The notes: generated from the letters alone by a model not told the origin. Counted from the stretch's first letter, positions 35,216 through 47,540 are shown. The stretch is 64,000 bases of DNA from Porphyra umbilicalis (GCA_002049455.2 KV918999.1:59993-123992); one strand, 5' to 3'. Made by a program: numbers and translations.

Positions 35216-35611
35216 GGACGGTGGGGGGGGCACCTGCGAGGCAGCGAAAGAGAGGGGCGCGAGGTCGAAAAGCCGGGCGACGGCAGGGGGGGGGGGGTGG
35301 AGTGTTGCGGCCAAAGACGAGGGATGAGTATGGCTGGGATGGAGCAAGTCGCAGCACCGCTTAAATGTGGTTCTTGCATCCGGCTCAAGGCAGCTCATTG
35401 GTCAGCTCTGCCGTGATCAAGGGGCTCTCGTGTGCCATCTGGGCTATTCTAGAACGAGTGCGATGGCTCTGGAAGCCCCCCCTCGAACGTTCTAGAATGG
35501 CCGGTGCGAATTCGGCCTCGCGACCACAGTCTCATCGAGCGGGATCTGAGTGCCAGACACGTCAACAAAACCTCAAGGTTAAGGTTTCCTTGAGGTTCTG
35601 GTCCCGTAGGG

Positions 35612-36599
35612 CTATCGATCGAATCTGGCCACATCCACTTTTACAGAGCGGTACGTCAACATACTGATCGCATTATTTCAATACGACTGGCGTCCCTATC
35701 GGCTGCACGCACGAGAGGCACAAGTCTGGCCGCCCCCGTCCGTGCCATATTTTTCCCAGCCGGCGGCGACGGAGGCGGCCGCGCAATGGTGCTTGAGATT
35801 GTTGCAGGCGAGCGTACGTTTCGCATGTGCAGGGGGGTAGTTGGGAAGATGCGGGGGGGGGGGTGTGCCTGCGGGTACCATAGAAACGAGGAGAAGGAGA
35901 AAAAAGACGAGAGGAGCGGCGACCTGGCTACGACACGGCTGTGCCGTAGTGTCCAAGACGCGTCTGTCTGGGCGGCGAGCCATCCGATCCCATGTCTGAG
36001 GACAGGTAGTTGCCGCATGAAACTTCCATGACTGTTGTTGACATGACAATATGCCACGTCTCGAGGCGGCCCCCCAGAACCGGTCTTCAGCAGTGGTGGA
36101 TTGTGGAATCTTTGAAAGCCCGCGCCATGGAGCCACTCGGCGCGGAAATGTCCTGACATCAGCTACTTCGGCCAATGAACGAGGTAAAATTGTCACCGTA
36201 GCCAACCAGAGGACGTCATTTGCCTATGCGACAAACCACCCACTGCTAACTGGGCGTGGCCCCTGCGCGCGGCTTTGACTGTGCAACCCCGTGGCCTCGG
36301 CGGTGCCAGAGGCGAGGTGCTGTGATCTCGGAATGGCCCACCCGAGATGCGACTGGAGAGAGCCGACTGCACAGAATCTTTGCACGTTGACCGCCGAACG
36401 GCGCCGCGTGGGGAAATCGTTGCAGGCGCCCGTCCCCAGTCTATCAGACGCGGCGGGATGACGGGCGTGGGACCGCCTGGCCACGGTGCGTGCCCGCCGT
36501 GGGGTGCCCCCTCACCGAGCACGGTCAGCAATGGTCTACAGCAGGGAGTCGAGGCCATGGCGTGGGGCCATCGAGTTTACTCCTGGCAAGTGTCGGTAC
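35612..36599. other. Spacer without a supported gene
   Basis: Moderate-GC sequence between the CACTA-like element and the decayed gene copy. It holds short chance frames only and no recognisable repeat. Confidence 0.6.
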
Positions 36600-37330
36600 G
36601 TTTTTTGGTGGGCAGGCAGCGCATGAAACGCAACACACAAGTGGTTCGAGCACGCCCAGACCGCCGTCCCGCCGCCCCGCCGCCCGCCCTTGGCGGACCG
36701 GCGGCGGTTGCGGCAGCCGCCATTGCCGCCAGCGGCGGCGTCGGTGGCGTCAGTCCGCCGCCGCTGGCCGCCACGTGCGACGCGAGCGCCGCCTCGAGGC
36801 GGGTGGTGCGGTTGGCCAGCCGGTGCCGCGTCTCGGCGCGGGGGGATCGACTGGGTGCTACGCGCGCCGACGGATTTTTTGATTACGAACAGGGTGCGAC
36901 TGGCGTCGTCGGCGGCCTTGACCGCGGCCGACGCGGAGGTGGGGGGGGGGACGTCACCCGGGGGGCCCGCGCCTCCGTCAACGCCGTCGCCGCAACCGCC
37001 ACCGCCGCCGCCACCGCCAGCTGCACCGCCTGGGATGCCGCCGTTGCCATTGCCTGTGCTTTCGTCGTGCCCGTCGCCGCCATCCGTGCCGACGCGCGCC
37101 GCCCCACCCACGAAATCACCTGAGTGGTGTCCCTCCACGCCGCTCCGCCCCGCGTGGGCCAGTGCCGCGTCCTGCACCCCGGCCCTTCTGGCCCCCTGTG
37201 CCCGCGTGCAGGTCACCGTCCGGATGGGCGCCTCGACCACGGTCACCATCCCCCCTCCCGCCCCGCGGCGACGCGGCCACCCCCACGCCACCGCCGCCCG
37301 CGGCGGCTCCATGGCACCAGCGCCCCGTGA
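36600..37330 (-). pseudogene. Decayed copy of the 3' end of the 39.3-44.4 kb gene
   Basis: Minus-strand DNA here aligns by eye with 39240-40070. KAADDASRTLFVIKKSVGAR corresponds to KAAADASRVLIFTKKPWARD, and STGNGNGGIPGGA to ANGNGNGNGGGTPAGA. The upstream GRSGVEGHHSGDF corresponds to AGAGEEGDQSDD. The non-coding 3' flank is shared too (TTGGTGGGCAGGCAGCGC against TGGGTGGGCAGCGC). The reading frame is broken repeatedly. It is a partial duplication of about 0.7 kb that includes coding and downstream sequence. Confidence 0.65.
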
Positions 37331-39239
37331 CGCGCGATGACTGGCGCGGCGGCGCCCGCTCGGGCGCCGCGCGCGCTGGGACGTTGCTGCCCGCGCGCGT
37401 GCCCGCCAATTTCTGGGCAAGGGACGGCAGACGGCCCGGTAGTGGGCAGCGGCGGTGCCGCTGACGACGGTGGTGGCTGCGCCAACATCCGCCACGGCCT
37501 CTCCGTGGCCATCTAGCGTGTCGCCGGGGGCGGGTTGCTGGAGATGGGGGGACAAGACGCCCGCCCTCTCTGCGGCCGCCCGGGCCGCCGGACGCCGCCA
37601 CCGACGTGGCAACCGGCTGCCGGTGGCAAGCTGAATGCCTCCCCATGCCGGCACCGCAGCGGCCGGTCGAGAGGGGCGCCGTGGCCGAGACGCCCGGCGC
37701 TGCCGCGGCAGCGTCGCGTGCCGACCCTCCCCACCCTCCACCGGCGGTAGCCGGCCCCGTCACCGCGCACGTCCGCTTCTCGCCCGGCACCTCGACGTCG
37801 GTTGGCTGCCTCCCTCCCTTCCACCGGCAGCAAGACAGCGGGGCAGTCGTGCGTGTCCAATGTGAGAGGCGTCAGTAAGACCACTTGCCAGAGAGGTCGA
37901 GAGTGGGAGTCCGGACTCGCAGGGCCAAAGTTTGCAATGACCCAGGAGGTGCTCTTTCGTCCGTACTGTATTATCTCTGTGACCCACATTACCACGAAAG
38001 AGCTCTTTGGGAGCTCTCCAATCGGCCCGATACAAAAGTACACACCAAATCCAGAGCCTGTACGATGGCGGTACAGTACCTGCCCCCACGACGCTCCCAT
38101 CCCCCCGCTCCCGCACCACCGGCCGGCGCGCCCCCAGCGTCGTCGTGCGGTCGTCCCCCCCACCCCCCCGCTCAGTCGCGATCGCCCGCGGCAACCCGTC
38201 GGCGGGCGTCGACTATGCCCGCTTCCCCCCCCCGCCCCGCCCGCCCAGACGGCGGTCGAGGCACCGGCGGGCGCCGCCACCGCCGCCGCCCCCACACCCG
38301 CCACGGCGCCCGCCGCCGCCCGACCCCGCCGGCGGTCGCGGGGGCACGCGGCACGACCGCTGCCGCCGCCACGCCACCACCCACCGCCGCGTGCCGCGCG
38401 CGGCCCGGCGTCGCGCCCGCGGCGCGCCGTGCCACCGCCGCGGCGGCGCCGGGGGGGTGCCCCACCGCCCCGACCCGCCACCGCGGCGCGGCCACCGCCG
38501 CCGTGACGGGCGCCGCGTGGGGCGGCGGCGCGGAGAGGGTCAAGCCCCCCGCGACGCCCCCCCCCCCCCTCCCGGGCCCTCCCTGCCCCACCTCCCCCGC
38601 GGACCGCACGCGTCGCCGCCCCCGCCCGCCGCACCGTGAACAAAGGGCACCAGAGAAGAAAAGGGCGGGCGGCCCGCACGCACGCGGGCCTCCAGCACAG
38701 AGGGCCCGCCCGCCGCCGCCGCCGCCGCCGCCGCGGCGCGCACGTGGACGCGCTACGAGCGGAGCGCCCGTGCGCCCCCCGCGCGTCTGGCCATGTCCGC
38801 AGCGAGCGGCGGTGGGGACAGCGTCGGCAGTGGAGGCGGCACACGCCACGGCGGGCCCCACCGCACGGGCGGCGGTTCCACCGACGTCACGACGGCAGCC
38901 GGCAGGCCACCGCCATCCCCCTGACGCCGGCGTTGCGCGCGCCAGGCATCGGCGACACCGCCACCGGGTGACATCAACATCGGGCGCCAAGCGCTGTTGC
39001 TTGCCGCCGCCGCCGGCCGACGCGGCGGTGGCCGCCGTCGGCGGCAGCGGCCGCGGGGGGGGGGTCGGCGGGGGAGTGGGGGACGCGCACCCGCACCGAA
39101 TCTCCGCGACGGGCCGCGCAGCGACGCGGCGGCGCGGCAGCCCCACACCGGCGGCGGACCGGTCGGCGGCCGCCGGCGCGTCTGCACCGCGTCAGGGGGT
39201 GCGCCCCGTGGCCGAGAGGGGCGGACGAGCGGCACCCGC
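37331..39239. other. GC-rich region with a dispersed repeat, no supported gene
   Basis: Long frames on both strands (for example minus 38844-37513) are low complexity and carry no recognised domain. A lower-GC island at about 37850-38080 contains repeat copy B (37974-38052), so foreign sequence is inserted here. Confidence 0.55.
37974..38052 (-). repeat. Dispersed repeat copy B
   Basis: Inverse-orientation copy of 8488-8559: in reverse it reads GATTTGGTGTGTA, TATCGGGCCGATTG, AAAGAGCTCTTTCG and AATGTGGGTCACAGAGA. It lies in a low-GC island inside very GC-rich DNA. Confidence 0.6.
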
Positions 39240-39333
39240 GTTGGTAGAAATACAATTTTGTGGGTGGGCAGCGCGCGCAAAACAAGGCGACAGTGGTCGT
39301 GGTACAAAACACGCGGCAGACGGCGGCCCCACC

Positions 39334-39847
39334 TCACCGCCGCCCGCGCTTGGCCGCCGGCGTCGACGGCGGGTCCGCCCCGACGCTCAACCGCGCCGAC
39401 CGGCGGCGGGTGCCGCGGCCGCCGCTGCCGCTGCCGGCGGCGGGTGCCGGCGCCGCAGCGCCCGCCGCGCCGTCGCCCGCCGCGGGCCGGGGCGTCCGCG
39501 ACCGCGGCGTCGACGCGCGCCCCTTGCCCTTGGCCGCCGACGGCGGCGCCGCGGCGCCCCCCCGCTTGGCCGCTGCCGCCGCCGCCGCCGCCGCCGTTGG
39601 CAGCGTCGGCGGGTCGACGCCGCCCCCGCCGGCCGTCACGTGCGCCGCGAGCGCCGCCTCAAAGCGCGTGAGGAGGGCGGCCAGCCGGTCCCGCGTCTCG
39701 GCGCGCTTGACCGACTCGGTGTCGCGCGCCCACGGTTTCTTGGTGAAGATGAGGACGCGGCTGGCGTCGGCGGCCGCCTTGGCTGCCGCCGGCGTGGGGG
39801 GGGAGGGAGGTGGCGCGTCGTCCGGGGGGGGGGCGCCCCCGCCGACG

Positions 39848-39918
<71 letters not shown>

Positions 39919-42900
39919 TGCCCCAGCGGGGGTGCCGCCGCCATTACCGTTGCCGTTGCCGTTGGCGTCACCGTCGCCGCCGTCCGCGGCGGCGCCCCCC
40001 CCCCCCCCCCCCCCCCCCATCGTCTGACTGGTCTCCCTCCTCCCCCGCGCCCGCGTCGGCCCCCCGTTCCCCCATGCGCGTCGTCACCGACTCGACGACC
40101 CCCGGGTAGAGCCGGTCGAGCGCCGACTCTGCGTGCCGCCGCTGCGCGGCCGTCCCCCGAATGACCAGCCGCCGCACCCCGTCCGCGGCGAGGAAGCAGC
40201 GGATGGGCAGGCAGCAGGAGCAGGAGCAGATCTTGTCCATGCCGGGCAAATCCACCGACCACGTGACGGGGGCAGACGCCCATGCGAGCGCCGCGCGTGC
40301 GGGGGGGAGGAGGCCGGCAAAGGCGCCATACCAAGCGTCGGCGGCAGCAGCGGCGGCAGGGTCCACAGCGGCGGCGGCAGCGGCAGTGGGGCTGCCGGCA
40401 GCACCGCCGCTGCCGCGGCGGCGGCGCCCCCGGGCGGCAGGGGCCGGCGTTGAAGCCGGGGCAGCGGGCATCGACGCTCCCCCCGCGCCCCCCGCCCCCC
40501 CCGCCGCCCGCCCCCCACCCGCCGCGCCTCCGCCAATGCCGCCCACGGCGAGCGCCAGCGCCTCGATAATCCGCTTTGGGGCGCGCGGCGGCGCCGCCAC
40601 TTCGGCCACCAGCCGCTCCACGGCCACGCGCACGACGCGCGGGGGCGCGCCCACATCCACCGCCGCCCGCAGCAGCAGCCCGTAGGTGCCCGAGGAGAGG
40701 GCAAAAAAGGGGCCTTCGCCCTTACCAACGGGCACCGCCACGGCGGCCGCGACGATGCGCGGGATGAGCAGGCTGCCCACCACGCGGCCGAGAAGCCGAC
40801 ACTCGTGGGGGGTAAAGGCGGGCGGCGCCGAAGCAGCGGCATCGGCGCGGGGGCGGGGGAAGAGGCGCCCACCGTCGCCACCGGCACCCCCAGCAGCGGC
40901 GGTCCCGGCGGCGCCGACGGCGCGCTCCGCGCCGCCGCCCCAGCCGCCACCGTCACCGCCGGCGACTGCGCCCGCGCCCGTCCGCCCCGCGGCGGCGACC
41001 GTTGCGAGCGCGCCGACCAGGGCGACGGCCGACACGAGGCGCCCTTGCCGCAAATTCCACGCGACCGCTGCGTCAAGCACCGGCGCCGTCGCCGCCACGC
41101 CGAGCTGCAGCGCCCACGTGAGTAGCAGCGAGCGGCCGCTCAGGTCGTTGAGCGGCAACCGCGGGCCGGCGACCGCCGCGAGGCGGCTGAGCGCGCCCGT
41201 GGCGGGGGGGAAGAGCGCCACGCCCGCGGCAATGGTGTCGATGCCGGAGAGCGACGCGACGGGCCGGCCCGTGTGGGTGCCCGACAGAAAGGCAGAGAGG
41301 AACCAGGTGGCGAGCGTCAGGCGCGCGGCGCGCGCACGCTCCCGCGATGCGGGGGTGGTGGGGGCCGCGCGGTTGGGCCGCGCGGGGGGGGGGGGGGGGG
41401 GGAGGGCACCGCCGCCGCCGCGGCGGCCGGCCGCCGCACAACAGAGATCTCCATGTCGTCTACCTCGGCCGCCTCGGGTGCCGCTGCCGGTTGCGCCTCG
41501 ACCTCGCAAGCCGCCTTTGCCGGCGCCTTGGTTGCCGCCCCAGCCTCGGCGCCCGCACCCGAGGCCGCTGCTGCCCCGTCCGCCGCCGCCTCGTCCGCCG
41601 CCGCCGCAGCCCCCCCCCCGTGCTCCTCCTCCTCCCAATAGCGCGCGCCCTCGGCGAGCTCGTGAAAGAGCGTCGCGGTGGGCAACGCGCCGAGCATCCC
41701 CCCCCAGCTCAGGACGCGGCGCACGACAGCGTCGAGCGGCGCGACGCCGAGCTCCCGCAGCGCCCCGCCGGCAACGGTGCGCACGACCGACGCGGAAGAC
41801 GCCGACGCTTCGAGCGCCCCCGCCGCGAGGGTGATGGAGGGCCCATAGGCGCGCCACGCACCCACCGCCGTCGACGACACCGAGCCGGGGCCGCCGAGCG
41901 GACCGCCCCCGCCGCCTTCACCGCCGCTCCCCCCATACGCCCCGTAGACGCCACCGCCGCCCCCCCCAGCGCCCACCCCCAACACGTCGTCTTCGGCGGG
42001 CGCGCCCCCCCCCCCCCCACCGCCACGCCCGTGCGCGGCCTGCCCCCCCCGTCGGTCGTCATCACCCACCCGCGCATCACCGAGTAGAGGGGCGGGAGGG
42101 CCGACCCCCACACCCGCGGCTGCGCGCGCAGGGCCGAGGCGACCACCTCCCCCCCGCCACCGTCGCCGAGGAGGTGGTAGGCACGGAGGAGGCGCGCGAG
42201 GGGCGTCACCCACCCGCGCCGCCACGGGAGGGCGGGGGGGGCGGAGCCCGACAGCGCCAAAATGCCGGCGGTGGCCATGCGCGCCGACGCAGACGCGAGC
42301 GCCGCGAGCGTCGCCCGGTCCGCGGCAGTGGCAGCGGCGTCGACGGGGGGGGGGGGCGCGCCCGCCACGGCGCCGGCGGCCGCGGCGGTGGCGCCGGCGG
42401 TGGCGGCGGCCGCCCCCCGCTCCCGCCGCCCGAGCCGGTGCGCCTCGATCGCAAAAAAGTAGGCGGCGTAGCACGCGGCGTCGAGGGACAGGCGCGCCCG
42501 CGGCGCGCCATCAACCACCCCCCCGTCCCCGCCGCGGCGCCGAGCGCCGGGCCGAGGCGTGCCCACGTGCCCGCCCCCCCGCGGGCGACGAGGGCGCGGA
42601 GCTCCCCCCCGCGTCCACGCTGCCTGCCGCGGGGGGGGGCAGGACGGCGGCGGCCACCGCCGCCGCGGCGGCCGCGTCGAGCGGGGGGCTCGCCGCCGCG
42701 TCGAGGGCGGCGAGGACGGTCGTCCACGCGGGCGTCGGCGACGGCGCGGCGCCGTCGGGGGAGTCTGCGAGCACGCCGGGGGCGGCGAGCGCTTGGCGCA
42801 GCCACGCAGACGCTGCCCACAGGGCGACGGGCGTCAGGGGGCGGCGGCGGCCGGGGGGCTCCCCCCCGACGGCGGCCGCGGCGGCAGCGGCGGCAGCAGG

Positions 42901-43443
42901 CGCCCCCGCGCCCGCGCCGCCCCCCACCGTCGCTGCCGGGGCGGCGGGCACGGCCGCGGCGGCTTGCTCTTCCCCATCCTCCCGCAGGTCCTCCACCATC
43001 TCGACGAGCTGCCCGAGGGCGGCGACCCCCCCCGAGGACGGGGCGGCCACGTCCCGCAACGCCGCCGGCACGATCAAGAGCATCGAGACGCGGCGGGGGC
43101 CGACCCCCGCCCCCCCCCCAACCCCTCCCGAGCCGACGACCCGCACGCCCCACACCCACACCCACACCCGCAGCCGAGCGCGCCGCAGCCGCCGAGCGGC
43201 CCCATCCCCGGGAGGCCCATGGCCAGCCCGAGGCCCGCCGCCGCCGCCGCCGCAGCGACGGCGCGTAGGCCGGCGCGGACCGACAGTGCGCCGCAGGGCG
43301 GGGGCGGGGGGGCGGCATCGCCGCCCTTGGCGCCGCCCAACGCGGGGGGGAGCCGCACCACCGAGGTGGGGGGCAGCCGGAGGACGCGCCAGGCAGGGGG
43401 GGCGGGGGCACCGCCGCCGCCGCCACCGCCACCGCCACCACCC

Positions 43444-43508
<65 letters not shown>

Positions 43509-43730
43509 GCCGCCGCCCCCACCGCCCGCCGCCGGCTGCAAGGCCGCCAGCGCCGCGCCCATCGTGCCATTGGCAAAGCGCGCGAGCGCCCCACGGTTGG
43601 CCAAGTCGGCGGCCACGCGCGCGAGCTCCGCGCTCGCCGCCTCGACCGCCACGACGGGCGGGTGGTTGTCGGCCGCCCCGTCATCGTCGCCGCCGCCGCC
43701 ACCACCCCCGCCGCCACTACCCCCGCCACT

Positions 43731-43768
<38 letters not shown>

Positions 43769-44421
43769 CGTCCCCACCGCCCGCCGCCCCACCCACCCGC
43801 GGCTCGGGCCACACGTCCGTCACGAGCGCCGCCGCCGGGGGCCGCCCCCACCACGCCCCCCGAACGCCGACGGCGCCCGCCAACCCCCTCCTCCCCCCCC
43901 CCCCCCCGCCACCCCCACCGCCGACCCCGTCGCGCGCCACACAACCACCGGCACCTCGGGGGGAGGGCGCGGAGGGCCGCCTCGACCGCCGCGTCGGCGC
44001 CGGTGAGGGGCGGCGGCGGCGGCCGCGCCCGCGCGGCCGCCGCCGCGGCCGCCGCCGCGGCGGCCCCGCCGCCGCCCGCGGCAGCGGCCGCCGCCGCCGC
44101 CGCCGCCGCCGCCACCGACGCGGTCGCGCAGCCGCCGACGCGCGCGCGGGGGGGGGCGCGGAGGAGCACGACCAGGTAGTCGGGCCGCGCGTCGACGGGC
44201 GCGGGCGTGTAGGCGGTGGGGGGGGGGGGGGGACCCCCGCCGGCGTCGCCCACGCGGTGAGGAGCGCCGCGACGCGGGCGGTGGTGGCCGCAGAGGGGGG
44301 AGGGGGGGGTGGGGGGGGGGGGGGGAGGGGCCGTCGCCGCCGGCTGGGGGGGGGGGGGGCGCGCCGCCGCGTCGGCGGCGGCGGCGCCGAGGAGCGCGCC
44401 GAGGTCGGCGGCGACGCCCAT
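39334..44421 (-). CDS. Large uncharacterised protein, Ala/Gly-rich with hydrophobic segments
   Basis: Protein-like segments run along the minus strand in changing frames, broken at G/C homopolymers and CCG arrays. From ATG 44421 (MGVAADLGALLGAA) they include PDYLVVLLRAPP, VPVVVWRATGSAVGV (about 43940), RVAADLANRGALARFANGTM (about 43600), LLIVPAALRDV (about 43070), LDAACYAAYFFAIEAHRLG (about 42460) and WGGMLGALPTATLFHEL (about 41680). Next come SLLLTWALQLGVAA (about 41110) and CSCSCCLPIRCFLAADG (about 40210). The tail is a basic RRRSARLSVG region ending at 39334. A frame change at the C17 run near 40003-40018 joins the last segment to the 228-codon terminal frame. Several segments are hydrophobic enough for membrane helices. 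No family was recognised. It may be one large gene or two adjacent ones; the partial duplicate at 36.6-37.3 kb supports the 3' end. Confidence 0.4.
39849..39916. repeat. CCG trinucleotide array
   Basis: About 22 uninterrupted CCG units, encoding a poly-Gly run in the minus-strand gene's terminal frame. A similar array of about 20 units lies at 43444-43505. Confidence 0.9.
43444..43505. repeat. CCG trinucleotide array
   Basis: About 20 CCG units with flanking imperfect CCACCG. Minus-strand reading gives a poly-Gly linker within the large uncharacterised gene. Confidence 0.9.
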
Positions 44422-45007
44422 GGCAGCGGCGGCGGCGGCGGCGGCGGCGACGGCGGCGGCGGCGGCGGCGGCGGCGCGCGGGCCGGCGGCGGGGGCAGAC
44501 GGAGAGGACGGACGGGGGGAGGGCGGGCAGGCGTGCGCCGAGCGCCGTCAGTGGCGGCGCAGACGCACGTGGTGTAGGGATGGCGTCGGGCCCGCGGCTG
44601 CGCGAGCGCGACGCGACGCGCGGGGGCGGCGTCTGGAGCCTCGCTCGAGCGGTACTTGTTTGTCAGTGCGGCCTGGTGACGATTTTTTCGGATGAAAGTG
44701 CGTGTGTCCACCTCATTTGCGCCTCGCGTGGAATTCATCTCGCGCAATCGCGGGAGGGGCGCGGCGATGCGCACATCTCCGCCATCATGGCGCATTGATG
44801 CCCATCCGCCACCAACATTCCACCTCCCCGTGCCCGTCGTCCCGGCGACCGCGACCGCCCGTCCTCGTCGCCACGCCCACCATCCACCCATCCCGTCGTC
44901 CCCCCGTACCCCTAGGCCGTCCTTTCTTCCTAGTCTCTGCCTTTCCTCTCTGTCCTTGGATCCGGGTCGTCGTTGCGGCTTTCCCGTCGGCCCCCCACGC
45001 GGCCACG

Positions 45008-45508
45008 ATGCGGTCCGCCACCGCCTTTGTGGGCGCCGCCGCCCCGGCCTTTGTGCCGACCACCCGCAGCCGGGCGGTAGTGTCCACCCGCCCCACCGGC
45101 AGCGTCCTCCCCCCCTCCACCCGGAGAGCCGTCGGGGCGCCCGCCCCCCCCCCCCGCATGATGGCCGACGGCGACGGCAACGGCGCGGCCGAGGCGGCGC
45201 CCAAGGCCAAGGGCAAGGGCAAAGCCTCCACCCTCACCGACGCCGACGGCTTTTTCCGCGGGGAGCACGTGTGCGTCGACTGTGGGTACGTGTTCAAGTA
45301 CTCGCCCAAGCGCAAGGTGCAGTTTGAGGAGCTGCCCAAGGATTGGAAGTGCCCGCAGTGCAACGCGCCCAAGCGCCGCTTTGCGCGCAAGGCGGGGGAC
45401 ACGATTGCGCTCGACTCGGGGACGAGCAACGCGCCCATCCTCATTTTTTCCATCCTCGGGCTGCTCGGCACGCTCGCGTTTGGCGTGTGGGCGGCGTCGA
45501 GCCTGTAA
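45008..45508 (+). CDS. RBD1: Plastid rubredoxin with C-terminal membrane anchor
   Basis: A 166-residue single-exon gene for a rubredoxin, a one-iron electron-transfer protein. Residues 1 to about 50 are rich in Ala, Arg, Ser and Pro and lack acidic residues (MRSATAFVGAAAPAF), as expected of a transit peptide. The rubredoxin fold runs about 82-135, with iron ligands C89-x2-C92 (VCVDCGY) and C115-x2-C118 (KCPQCNAP). A hydrophobic segment at about 142-162 (APILIFSILGLLGTLAFGV) anchors it. This layout matches the thylakoid rubredoxins of algae, plants and cyanobacteria (RBD1/RubA) that act in photosystem II assembly or repair. The ATG at 45008 is chosen because the presequence begins there; the frame is open upstream. 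The stop is followed by a 19-base G run. Confidence 0.93.
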   Translation: MRSATAFVGAAAPAFVPTTRSRAVVSTRPTGSVLPPSTRRAVGAPAPPPRMMADGDGNGAAEAAPKAKGKGKASTLTDADGFFRGEHVCVDCGYVFKYSPKRKVQFEELPKDWKCPQCNAPKRRFARKAGDTIALDSGTSNAPILIFSILGLLGTLAFGVWAASSL

Positions 45509-46031
45509 GGGGGGGGGGGGGGGGGGGCACGTGGTGGGGTTGGTTGCACCGCGTGGCGGCGGGGAGGAGGCGGCAGTCGAGTGGGGGATGGGGAAGGGTT
45601 GCTAGACAGTCTGCGTGTGTGCATTTTTATGACCGTTCGGGTATCGTCCGTCTGTAGCGCTGCTGGGGGCGCCTGGTATGGCCGCGGCCAGAGCCACTGG
45701 GGGACCGCCTTGGGGACAGTCGCACACATGCCCTCCACGCGTGTCGACGGCGCATGCGTTGGCGACAGGAAGGCAGCTCACCCCCATCACCCAGTCTGCG
45801 CGAGTTAGCTCGAGCTCCCGTCCCCCCCTTGCTCCACTTGGTGTCGTGCGAGCCTCGGCTCGCAGCTCGCCACCCCCGCCGTCACGGTCGTCGGCTGGCG
45901 GCCGCGGAGGAGGCTTTCGTCATGGCTCGCCCAGTCAATTGACCCACGCCCATCGGCACGCGGCCCTGCTGCCAGCAAAGCGCCCGGCATGGCTGGCGCG
46001 GGGCGGTCCCAACCGCCGCCGCCTCGCCCCT
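45509..46031. other. Spacer, no gene seen
   Basis: The poly-G tract at about 45510-45527 is followed by mixed-composition DNA with only chance frames. It separates rubredoxin from the minus-strand low-complexity frame. Confidence 0.6.
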
Positions 46032-47110
46032 CTATGGCTGCTCACCCCCAGCGGTGTCGTTGCCGCTGGCGCCACCACCCTCGCCGGCACTGGCGGGGAA
46101 GGCCGGTCCGGCGTCCCCCCGCCTACCCGCTCCGCCCTTGCCCGCGCCGTCGGCCTCGGCCCGCACCGCCGCGTCGACGGCGTCGGCCAAGAGGTCCGCG
46201 AGCCACGGGCGGGCAGGGCGCTGCGCGACCGCCGCCGCCGCCGTCGCCGCCGCCGCCGCGAGCAAGGCGGGCGGCCGCTCGGGCGGCTGCCGGTCGACGG
46301 GGGACCCCGGGGGGGCCGCCTCCGCCGCGACTGCCGCCGCCCCCGCCGCCCACGGCATGAGGCACGTCAGGAGGCGCCAGCTCGACGCCAGCGCCGTGAG
46401 CGCCAACGGCCGCAGCGCGGCGGCGGGCGCCGCTCCCCCGCCCGCCACGGGCAACGTGGCTGCACCCCCGACGGCCGCCACCGCCGCCGCCGGTGCCGCA
46501 ACCCAACGCGGCGACGCCACCGTCTCGGGCGCCGACGCCGCTCGGGGGGCTGACGGCGCCACCGCCGACGCGGCCGGCCGCGTCGGCGACGGCGGTGGCG
46601 CGGCGCCCGCCCCGACCGCCGGCAGGGCCTGCCGCGCCCCCACCTCCCGCGGTCGGCTCGATGCCGCGGCCGGCCGCGTCGGCGACGGCGGTGGCGCGGC
46701 GCCCGCCCCGACCGCCAGCAGGGCCTGCCGCGCCCCCACCTCCCGCGGTCGGCTCGATGCCGGCGGCAGCGGTGGCGCCACGCGCGGCGACACACTCGCG
46801 CGCCACCAGATGCCGCCGCAGGCGGCGGCCGTCGTCGCCGCCGCACTGGGCGGTAGGGGCACTGGCGGCGCCCTCGTCGCCGCCGCCGCCGCCCGTGGTG
46901 GTGACGCTGGCAACGGTGGGCTCTCCGCCGCCGCTGCCGCTCCCGCGTCGCTGCCGCCACCGTCTCTGCTGCTGCTGCCGCCGCCGTCGCCGTCGCCGCC
47001 GCCGCCGCCGGGCGCGGCCGCAGCGGCGCACCCCGTGTCTGACACGCACGTCGCTTGAGGGGGGCGGAGGGGCCCGCTCGGCGCCTCCGCCTGCGGCGTC
47101 GGCAGTGGCC

Positions 47111-47164
<54 letters not shown>

Positions 47165-47507
47165 GCGAAGGCGGCGGTGGCGACGGCGGCGGCGGCGGTG
47201 GCAGCGACGGCGACGGCGGTGGCGGCGGCGGTTCCATTGATTGTGGAATGACGCGCAGGGCGCGGTGGAGCGCCCCTGCGTCACGGGGCCGGGAGACGCG
47301 CGGCCCCCAACGCGGGGCCCCCGCCGGCAGCGGCGGCCCAGACGCGGGGAGTGGCGTCGACGCCGCCGCCGCCGGCGGCAACGCGGATGGCGGCGGCGGC
47401 GGTGGTGCCGCCACAAGTGGCAGCGACGGCACCCGCAGCGGCGAGGGGGGTGGGGACGCCGCCCCCACTTGGGGGGCCTGCCAACGTGCCGTCGGCCGCG
47501 GCGGGCT

Positions 47508-47540
<33 letters not shown>

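Larger units (their letters stand above)
30257..35611. mobile_element. CACTA-like DNA transposon with CCCTACGGGA termini
   Basis: A 5,355-bp element. The left end (30257-30280) reads CCCTACGGGACAGAAACCTC. The right end (35588-35611), inverted, reads CCCTACGGGACCAGAACCTC. Subterminal TCAACAAAACCTCAAG occurs near both ends (about 30335 and 35562). It contains a tnp2-type transposase and a second gene, both on the minus strand. The three flanking bases are CTG on the left and CTA on the right, a near but not exact target duplication; CACTA elements make 3-bp duplications. The usual CACTA terminal bases are replaced by CCCTACGGGA, which recur at 54053-55416. Confidence 0.85.

Noticed and set aside
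37513..38844. Minus-strand 443-codon frame
   Set aside because: Low complexity and interrupted by the low-GC dispersed repeat; no recognised motif.
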